From JBNJEA01 sp051745395 (lineage in GTDB: Bacteria; Desulfobacterota; Desulfobacteria; Desulfobacterales; Desulfosalsimonadaceae), in the NCBI GenBank assembly GCA_051745395.1, contig JBNJEA010000022.1, positions 1 through 29,937 on the forward strand: a DNA stretch of 29,937 bases, given 5' to 3'. Each line of letters opens with the position of its first letter. Position 1 is the first letter of the stretch. A program made the position numbers and the translations under genes. The notes beneath the pieces are model-generated. The model did no database searches, had not been told where the DNA came from, and saw only the letters and a program-made list of their open reading frames with translations. Positions 24,580-29,937 of the stretch are shown piece by piece.

Positions 24580-24868
24580 GAGAGATCCTTTCGTTGAGTT
24601 GCTGACGATATGTCGGTATAAAGTTTACAGGGCCAAATCGCAATCTTTAACCTGAAAGTTCGTTTCGACGATAAACAATGTTTACAAACTGGATCGAAAA
24701 TCTATAGATAGGGATACTTTTCGTCAATCGGGAAAATCCTGATTTCAGACCGCGTTTTCCCTGAGATCGAGTCTGACCCCGGCAGGCAGTTTCGATAGAG
24801 CTCCATTTGGGATGGATAAACTTGTCTTTTTCTGTTTCTTGGTTCACAATGGTCTGCGAGGTGGCCTC

Positions 24869-25804
24869 ATGAAATTCTATGTAAAAAAAATACTGCTGAG
24901 CCTTGTGGTGGTGCTGCTCGCGATATTGTCGGCCACCTCCGGGATCGAAAACGTCTGCGATGACATTTTGTTCAAGGGCCTTTCCCGCCAAACGAATCAG
25001 TACCTGAACGAAACCATGGTCAAGGCCGGTGCCTCCTACGGCATGGTACGGCTCGGCAATTCCCTGGTTTCCGTAATTCAGGAAACCGAAATCGGCATTC
25101 CCGCCACCGGCACCGCCATTGCCTTCGGCCAATTGCTGGATCCCGTCAATGACATACTCGAAAGAACCTCCGTCGTCATGACCATCAGCCTGGCGTCCCT
25201 GGGCATTCAGAAAATCCTTGTAAAAATCAGCGCCTGGCTCAGCCTGACCATTTTATTGACCGTGTCGATGGCGATCCTGCTGATCGGCATCTGGCTGCCG
25301 CATTTCATGCCCAACGGCGATCCGGCCGGCCTGGTGGCCAAATGCCTGCTGGTCGCCCTGCTCATCTATTTTTTTGTTCCCCTTGCCTATTATGCAAACG
25401 GCACGGTCTACCGCCTTTTCATGGAAAAGTCCTATGAAAAGACGGCCGCGGCCATGGAAAATTTCAACAAGGACCTCAAAGAAATCCAGGAAGAAAAAGA
25501 AGCCGTTGAAAAAGGCTTCTGGGACAAATTCAACATCCCGGCCAAAATAGAAGGAATGAAAAAGAAATTCGAGGAACTGAAAACCAAGTCGGAAGCCATG
25601 ATCCTGAAACTGATCCACCTGATGGTCATTTTTGTCCTCCAGACCGTTCTAATCCCCATCTTGTTCCTGTGGCTGCTGATCAAGGCCGTCGGCTTCATTT
25701 TCGGCAACGACCGGCTGGAGACCCACTTGATCCCGCAGGTCAGGAGATTATTGGATAAGCGGAAACCCCTTGCAAAATCCGAAAGCGCCGCGTCTTCGGA
25801 ATAA
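24869..25804 (+). CDS. Integral membrane protein of unknown family with a coiled-coil
   Basis: A 311-residue protein with no recognised family. Hydrophobic segments lie at about residues 6-24, 127-147, 158-182 and 251-280, so there are probably four membrane helices, with a weaker hydrophobic stretch at about 103-118. Between the third and fourth is a charged coiled-coil (MENFNKDLKEIQEEKEAVEK and EGMKKKFEELKTKSEAM). The C-terminus is basic. The ATG at 24869 has a GAGGTGG site and begins a typical membrane helix; an in-frame ATG at 24812 adds 19 residues without support. It diverges from the lipase gene with a 289-bp gap that shows no other gene. Function is not known. Confidence 0.8.
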   Translation: MKFYVKKILLSLVVVLLAILSATSGIENVCDDILFKGLSRQTNQYLNETMVKAGASYGMVRLGNSLVSVIQETEIGIPATGTAIAFGQLLDPVNDILERTSVVMTISLASLGIQKILVKISAWLSLTILLTVSMAILLIGIWLPHFMPNGDPAGLVAKCLLVALLIYFFVPLAYYANGTVYRLFMEKSYEKTAAAMENFNKDLKEIQEEKEAVEKGFWDKFNIPAKIEGMKKKFEELKTKSEAMILKLIHLMVIFVLQTVLIPILFLWLLIKAVGFIFGNDRLETHLIPQVRRLLDKRKPLAKSESAASSE

Positions 25805-25858
25805 ACCGATATAGAGGAAACGGCCAAGCATGCACGTTACACGAACCTAAATGGAGCG

Positions 25859-25922
25859 TTTCAGATTTTAAAAGCATAATTTTGTAAAGGATTATACCAA
25901 TTTATATTTTAAAAATCTGAAA
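25859..25922. repeat. Inverted repeat between convergent genes
   Basis: TTTCAGATTTTAAAA (25859-25873) and TTTTAAAAATCTGAAA (25907-25922) are inverted copies, about 33 bp apart. It lies in the gap between the membrane protein gene and the crotonase gene, which converge. It may be a small transposable palindrome or part of a bidirectional terminator. Confidence 0.6.
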
Positions 25923-25924
25923 TC

Positions 25925-25944
25925 CTCCCGGCTTTCACCGGGAG
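25925..25944. terminator. GC-rich hairpin between convergent genes
   Basis: CTCCCGG-CTTTCA-CCGGGAG is a perfect 7-bp stem immediately after the inverted repeat. AT-rich sequence flanks it on the left, so it could terminate transcripts on the minus strand and perhaps both strands. Confidence 0.45.
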
Positions 25945-25989
25945 ACCGAGCCTATAAGGAACTCTTAAGCCGGGTTCATTTGTTAAGGC

Positions 25990-26040
25990 TTTGAATTTTT
26001 TTACCTTATACCGTAAACCCAAAACCGTAAACCTCGAGTT
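25990..26040 (-). repeat. Dispersed 51-bp repeat, copy B
   Basis: This is the reverse-oriented copy of the repeat at 1477-1527, with 49 of 51 bases identical. It lies 22 bases beyond the stop of the crotonase gene. Confidence 0.75.
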
Positions 26041-26062
26041 CCTTAGAAGTTTGATTTGTCGA

Positions 26063-26842
26063 TTACCGATTTTTCCATTCCACCTCGCCTTTTTTCTCCA
26101 CAAAGGCCGCGATGCCGTTCTGGGCGTCTTCGGTAAGGCTGTTTAGGGTAATGGTGTGCTTGGCGAACTCGAAGGCCTTGGCGTCTTGCTGGTCGACCTG
26201 GGCGTAAAATCCCTGTTTGCCGATGCTTAGGGTAAACCGGCTGGCTTCAGCGATGGTGGCGGCCAGCTTTTCCGTTTCGCTGTCGAGTTCGCTTATCGGC
26301 ACCACGCGGTTGACCAGCCCCAATTCCCTGGCCTCGGCCGCCGGGAAGTAGCGGCCGGTCAACAGCATCTCCATGGCGGCTTTTCTGCCGATGGCCCGGG
26401 TAATGGCGACCATGGGGGTGGTGCAGAACAGGCCGATTTTCACCCCGGGCGTGGCAAAGCTGGCGTCTTCGCTGGCCACAACCAGGTCGCACCAGGCGGC
26501 CAGCTGGCAGCCGGCCGCGGTGGCAATACCCTGGACCTGTCCGATCACCGGCTGCGGGATTTCGTGGATCAGGTGCATCATTTTGGTGCAGTCATCGAAG
26601 ATCTGCTTGTATTCCTTGACGCCGCCGTTTTGCAGTTCCGGCAGGTAGTGGCCGGCGCAGAAATTTTTGCCCTCGGCGCGGAGGATGACGACCTTGACGG
26701 ATTCGTCTTCTGCCGCAGCGGTCAGGGCATGGATGATTTCCCGGATCATCTGCCCGGACAGGGCGTTGATTTTTTCGGGGTTGGCCATGGTCAGGCAGGC
26801 GATGGCGTCTTTTACCGAAAAGCGGATTTTTTCATAATTCAT
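26063..26842 (-). CDS. Enoyl-CoA hydratase/isomerase family protein, ECHDC3-like
   Basis: A 259-residue crotonase-fold protein. CoA-binding and oxyanion elements are present (NPEKINALSGQMI; FCAGHYLPEL; QVQGIATAAGCQL). The pattern AAGCQLAAWCDLVVASEDASFATPG and IGLFCTTPMVAITRAIGRK closely follows vertebrate ECHDC3 and its bacterial relatives. The two glutamates used for hydration by standard crotonase are replaced by Gln113 and Gly133, so classic hydratase activity is unlikely; the true reaction is not known. The start at 26842 follows a GGAGG-type site. The 243 bp upstream is AT-rich with no gene seen. Confidence 0.92.
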   Translation of the reverse strand: MNYEKIRFSVKDAIACLTMANPEKINALSGQMIREIIHALTAAAEDESVKVVILRAEGKNFCAGHYLPELQNGGVKEYKQIFDDCTKMMHLIHEIPQPVIGQVQGIATAAGCQLAAWCDLVVASEDASFATPGVKIGLFCTTPMVAITRAIGRKAAMEMLLTGRYFPAAEARELGLVNRVVPISELDSETEKLAATIAEASRFTLSIGKQGFYAQVDQQDAKAFEFAKHTITLNSLTEDAQNGIAAFVEKKGEVEWKNR

Positions 26843-27085
26843 GGGCGGCCTCCTTGTGTTGCCGGTTGGTTGGTTTCATGCTGTGCGATAGTGTATCACC
26901 AGGCCGGCGGCAATGGCAACGCAGAGATGGCAGTCGGTTGGCGAAAAGGGTGAGGGTATTCATCTGATTATTGAATTAAAGACAATTCATTCGTATTTTT
27001 TATTTTAAGTGTTTGAAAAGGATATTGGCGGCGGTGTAATCTGAATGAAATTCTGGACTGTTTAATCCTTTTGGAGGGCGAGCCA

Positions 27086-27943
27086 ATGACACATCACGAC
27101 AAAGGCGTCGACGGGTTCAAATTCATGCCGAAGTCACTTCGATCCTGGCTCGGCAAAAGCATCCCGGAAACCGAATTTTCCGGCCACATCCCCTGGACGC
27201 CGATGGAAAAGCCGGTCGATGCGGCCTGCTTTGCCCTGCTGACCTCGGCGGGCATCAGCATGAAAGACCAGGCCCCCTTTGACATGGAGCGGGAAAAGAA
27301 AGAGCCGCTCTGGGGCGATCCCAGCTACCGGATGATCCCGAAAACGGCTTCGACCGAAGACATCGACATGAACCACCTGCATGTCAACACCGACTATGTC
27401 AAGCAGGACATCAACGTGATGCTGCCCATCCACCGGTTCGCCGAATTCGAAAGACAAGGGCGCATCGGCCGGCTGGCGCAGACCCATTATTCGGTCTACG
27501 GCTACCAGCTCGATGCGAAGGCGTTGATGGAAACCTCGATGCCGGCGATTGCCGAGCAGATGAAGGCCGAAGGCGTGGATGCGGCCGTGCTGACGCCCAC
27601 GTGACCGCTTTGCTGCCGGTCCGTGGGACTGGTGGCCCGGTTTCTGGAGGAAGAGGGGTTTTCGACCGTGATGCTGACCATGGTGCCGGAGTATAACCGG
27701 GAAATCGGCATTCCCCGGGTGGCGGCCATTGAATATCCTTTCGGCCGTCCGGTGGGCGATGTCGGCGATGTCGAGGGCCAGCGGGCGGTGCTGATCGAGA
27801 CGCTCAAAACCTTCGATGCCGTAGAGCAGCCGGGCGGGGTATGTCACCTGCCCTTTACCTGGGAACAATACCCGCGGGACACCGATTGGCAGCCGCCGGA
27901 GCCGTCGCCGATCGTGGAGATGATGCGGAAAAACAAGTCATGA
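27086..27943 (+). CDS. Selenoprotein of the glycine/sarcosine/betaine reductase B (GrdB) family, in-frame UGA as selenocysteine
   Basis: The open frame from the ATG at 27086 (GGAGGG site 7-8 bases upstream) meets TGA at 27602-27604 and continues in the same frame to 27943, giving 285 residues with selenocysteine at 173. Around the UGA the protein reads VDAAVLTPT-Sec-PLCCRSVGLVARFLEEEG, so the Sec forms a UxxC redox motif. The surrounding pattern (DINVMLPIHRFAEFERQGRIGRLAQTHYSVYGYQ before it; STVMLTMVPEY after) fits GrdB-family selenoproteins of anaerobes. A strong hairpin begins seven bases after the UGA. The short protein lacks other parts of a glycine reductase operon here, so substrate and partner are unknown; members outside clostridia are poorly characterised. 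Automated calling would split it into a 173-codon and a 106-codon gene. Confidence 0.9.
27612..27636 (+). promoter_or_regulatory. SECIS-like hairpin for selenocysteine insertion
   Basis: GCTGCCGGTCC (27612-27622) pairs over all 11 positions, including G-U pairs, with GGACTGGTGGC (27626-27636), leaving a GTG loop. It starts seven bases after the in-frame UGA, within the short distance needed by bacterial SelB. The G and U near the apex fit the loop features of bacterial SECIS elements. Confidence 0.78.
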
Positions 27944-27967
27944 CGCCATGGCCTATACCATGGCGTC
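27942..27967. terminator. Hairpin between convergent selenoprotein and typA genes
   Basis: GACGCCATGG (27942-27951) and CCATGGCGTC (27958-27967) form a perfect 10-bp stem with a 6-base loop, in the 33-base gap between convergent stop codons. No strong T-tract follows on either strand, so it may act as a bidirectional end or stabiliser. Confidence 0.55.
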
Positions 27968-27976
27968 GAAACCGCA

Positions 27977-29806
27977 TCAGGCAGCGCCGCGTTTTTCCGA
28001 CCCCTTCCGTTTCGAGGCGGCCAGCACGGTCTTGCGGATCCGGATGACTTTGGGCGTGACCTCGACCATCTCGTCGTCGCGGATGAAATGGATGGCTTTT
28101 TCAAGGGTCATGGGCAGCACGGGTTCCAGGGTGATGGCATCGTCTTTTCCCGCCGCCCGGACATTGGTGAGCTGCTTGGTTTTGCAGGGGTTGACGTTTA
28201 AGTCCGCGTCGCGGTTGTGTTCGCCGATGATCATGCCTTCGTAGACGGCATCGCCCGGGTTGATAAACAGTTTGCCCCGGGCTTCGAGATTGGACAGGGC
28301 AAAGGCCACGGCATAGCCGGAGCGGTCGGAGACCAGGCTGCCGGTGCCCCGGCTGGCAAACGCCCCCCGGAAGGGTTCGTAGCCGGCGAAATAGGTGTTG
28401 ATGATGCCGGTGCCCCGGGTGTCGGTCAAAAACTCGTCCCGGAAGCCGAGAAGCGTCCGGGCGGGCACGGAAAACTCGATCCGGATCCGGCCGTTGTTGC
28501 CGTGTTCCATCCGGGTCAGCTGCCCTTTCTTTTTCATCAGCTTCTCCGTTACCATGCCGCTGTAGGCCTCGTCGCAGTCGATGAACAGGTTTTCGATGGG
28601 CTCTAAGGTCCGGCCGTTTTCGTATCGGTAGATCACCTGCGGGCGGCCCACGCAGAGTTCAAAGCCTTCGCGGCGCATGGTTTCGAGCAGGATGGCCATC
28701 TGGAATTCGCCCCGCCCCTTGACGATAAAGCTTTCCCTGTCCTCCGGCTCTTCGAGCTGCATGGAAACATTGAGCAGGCTTTCCTTGACAAGCCGTTCCC
28801 GGATCTTGCTGGACTGGACGAACTTGCCGTCCTTACCGGCAAACGGCGAGGTGTTTTTGCAGAACTTCATAAAGACGGTGGGCTCGTCGACCCGGATGCG
28901 GGGCAGGGCCTGCGGGGTTTCGCCGGTGGTGATGGTATCGCCGATGTGGACCTCATCAATGCCGGAAAGCACCACGATATCGCCGGCATGCGCCGAGGAC
29001 GCCTCGGCCAAGCCGGGGCCGTGATACATCTGGAGCTTTGAAACTTTGAGCGGATGCAAAGAGCCGTCTTCATAGATGCACGTCATGCTGTCGCGGGCGG
29101 AAACCGAGCCGTTGACGACCTTGCCGATGGCCAGCCGGCCCAGATAATCGGAATAGCTCAGATCCGAGACCAGCATCTGGAAGGCGGCGTCGGGCACGAC
29201 GTCTGGCGCCGGGATCTCATCGACGATCATGTCTAAGAGCTGGTGCAGGTTTTTGCCCTTTTCGCCGGGTTCGGTCATGGCAACCCCATCGCGGCCGATG
29301 GCATAGAGGAGCGGAATTTCGAGCTGCTCCTCCGTGGCGTCGAGGTCGATGAGCAGGCTGTAGATTTCATCGAGCACCTCCTCGGGCCGGGCGTCGTCGC
29401 GATCGATTTTATTGATCACCACGATGAGCTTAAGGCCGTTTTTCAGGGCCTTGTTGAGCACGAAGCGGGTCTGGGGCAGCGGGCCTTCCGAGGCGTCGAC
29501 GAGCAGGATGGCCCCGTCGGCCATGGACAGCCCTCGCTCGACTTCGCCGCCAAAATCGGCGTGGCCCGGGGTGTCGATGATGTTGATTTTGGTGTCCCGC
29601 CAGTAAATGGCGCAGTTTTTGGCGGCAATGGTAATGCCGCGCTCCCGTTCGAGGTCGAGGTTGTCCATCAGGCGTTCGTCAACGCTCTGGCCTTCGCGGA
29701 ACAGTCCGCTCTGGCGGAACATGCCGTCGACGAGGGTGGTTTTGCCGTGGTCGACATGGGCGATGATGGCAATGTTTCGAATCGCCGGGCTCTGTGGTGC
29801 CGTCAT
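27977..29806 (-). CDS. typA: TypA/BipA ribosome-associated GTPase
   Basis: A 609-residue translation-factor GTPase. The G motifs are complete: AHVDHGKTT (G1, residues 16-24), RGITI (G2), DTPGHADFGGEV (G3), NKIDR (G4). After the G domain come the EF-Tu-like domain 2 and EF-G-like domains III and V, and the TypA-specific C-terminal domain (EHNRDADLNVNPCKTKQLTNVRAAGKDD). BipA binds the 70S ribosome and assists 50S assembly and stress adaptation. Length is typical (about 605-615). The ATG at 29806 gives the usual N-terminus. A terminator lies 36 bp upstream, so typA is probably transcribed separately from the gene beyond the window edge. Confidence 0.97.
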   Translation of the reverse strand: MTAPQSPAIRNIAIIAHVDHGKTTLVDGMFRQSGLFREGQSVDERLMDNLDLERERGITIAAKNCAIYWRDTKINIIDTPGHADFGGEVERGLSMADGAILLVDASEGPLPQTRFVLNKALKNGLKLIVVINKIDRDDARPEEVLDEIYSLLIDLDATEEQLEIPLLYAIGRDGVAMTEPGEKGKNLHQLLDMIVDEIPAPDVVPDAAFQMLVSDLSYSDYLGRLAIGKVVNGSVSARDSMTCIYEDGSLHPLKVSKLQMYHGPGLAEASSAHAGDIVVLSGIDEVHIGDTITTGETPQALPRIRVDEPTVFMKFCKNTSPFAGKDGKFVQSSKIRERLVKESLLNVSMQLEEPEDRESFIVKGRGEFQMAILLETMRREGFELCVGRPQVIYRYENGRTLEPIENLFIDCDEAYSGMVTEKLMKKKGQLTRMEHGNNGRIRIEFSVPARTLLGFRDEFLTDTRGTGIINTYFAGYEPFRGAFASRGTGSLVSDRSGYAVAFALSNLEARGKLFINPGDAVYEGMIIGEHNRDADLNVNPCKTKQLTNVRAAGKDDAITLEPVLPMTLEKAIHFIRDDEMVEVTPKVIRIRKTVLAASKRKGSEKRGAA

Positions 29807-29841
29807 GAATACTTTCCTGCCTGTCCGTTCGGATTTGCTAT

Positions 29842-29890
29842 AAAAAAACGGCTTTCCCCGGCTCTCAATTCAGGTCCGGGAGTCAGCCGT
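29842..29890 (-). terminator. Rho-independent terminator of a gene beyond the right edge
   Basis: On the minus strand, ACGGCT...CCCGG pairs with CCGGGG...AGCCGT and is followed by a run of seven T (complement of 29842-29848). It would end a transcript entering from the right of the window, upstream of typA. The remaining bases to 29937 show no gene. Confidence 0.82.
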
Positions 29891-29937
29891 ATTCGGGTGA
29901 AATTTTCTCGTGACATGCATCTTTACTGCATAAACGA

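Noticed and set aside
24647..25132. Minus-strand frame overlapping the start of the membrane protein gene
   Set aside because: It is low in family-like pattern, lacks a start context, and lies antisense to a gene with clear membrane helices.
27071..27943. Reading the selenoprotein locus as a pseudogene with a nonsense codon or as two genes
   Set aside because: The UGA makes a UxxC motif, similarity to the GrdB family continues on both sides in the same frame, and a SECIS-like hairpin follows. The second frame lacks its own ribosome-binding site.

Overview
The window reads as a stretch of a GC-rich, Gram-negative, probably anaerobic bacterium, most likely a Desulfobacterota (Desulfobacteraceae/Desulfosarcina-like) relative. 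This is inferred from a GrdB-family selenoprotein, a DUF362 protein with two 4Fe-4S clusters, envelope lipoprotein and AsmA-type genes, a secreted lipase with a lipase-specific foldase, and typical intergenic repeats. No rRNA, tRNA, CRISPR array or insertion sequence transposase was seen.

Left part (1-3442, genes on the minus strand): a SWIM zinc-finger protein cut by the window edge (probably the N-terminus of a SNF2-type helicase), a VapBC-like toxin-antitoxin pair, and a two-gene operon of an exported SH3-domain protein and an M48 metallopeptidase. Upstream of that operon lies a 192-bp nearly self-complementary element.

Centre (3443-16702, minus strand): three envelope genes in a row, namely a 1230-residue AsmA-like protein, a DUF1318 (YdbL-like) lipoprotein, and a 2846-residue exported protein built as propeller, TPRs, dead CHAT-like unit, TPRs, active CHAT caspase-like domain. 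An exact 20-unit heptamer array fills the gap before the giant gene. The AsmA/DUF1318 pair resembles the YdbH-YnbE-YdbL intermembrane lipid module of E. coli. Its linkage to a giant CHAT protein is the best candidate here for an undescribed system.

Middle right (16832-20716): a second PIN/antitoxin pair, a small scar of gene fragments, a MerR-family regulator with a clear palindromic operator, a DUF362 ferredoxin-like protein, a RelE/HigB-XRE toxin-antitoxin pair apparently inserted between DUF362 and its neighbour (the insertion is flanked by a direct repeat that duplicates the start of the next gene), and a UPF0260 cysteine-rich protein.

Right part (20726-29937): a YjbQ/UPF0047 protein, a patatin-like phospholipase, a lipase-foldase operon whose lipase carries a ricin-type lectin domain, a membrane protein of unknown family, an ECHDC3-like crotonase lacking both usual catalytic glutamates, a selenoprotein of the GrdB family with in-frame UGA and a strong SECIS-like hairpin, and the TypA/BipA GTPase, preceded by a rho-independent terminator belonging to a gene beyond the right edge.
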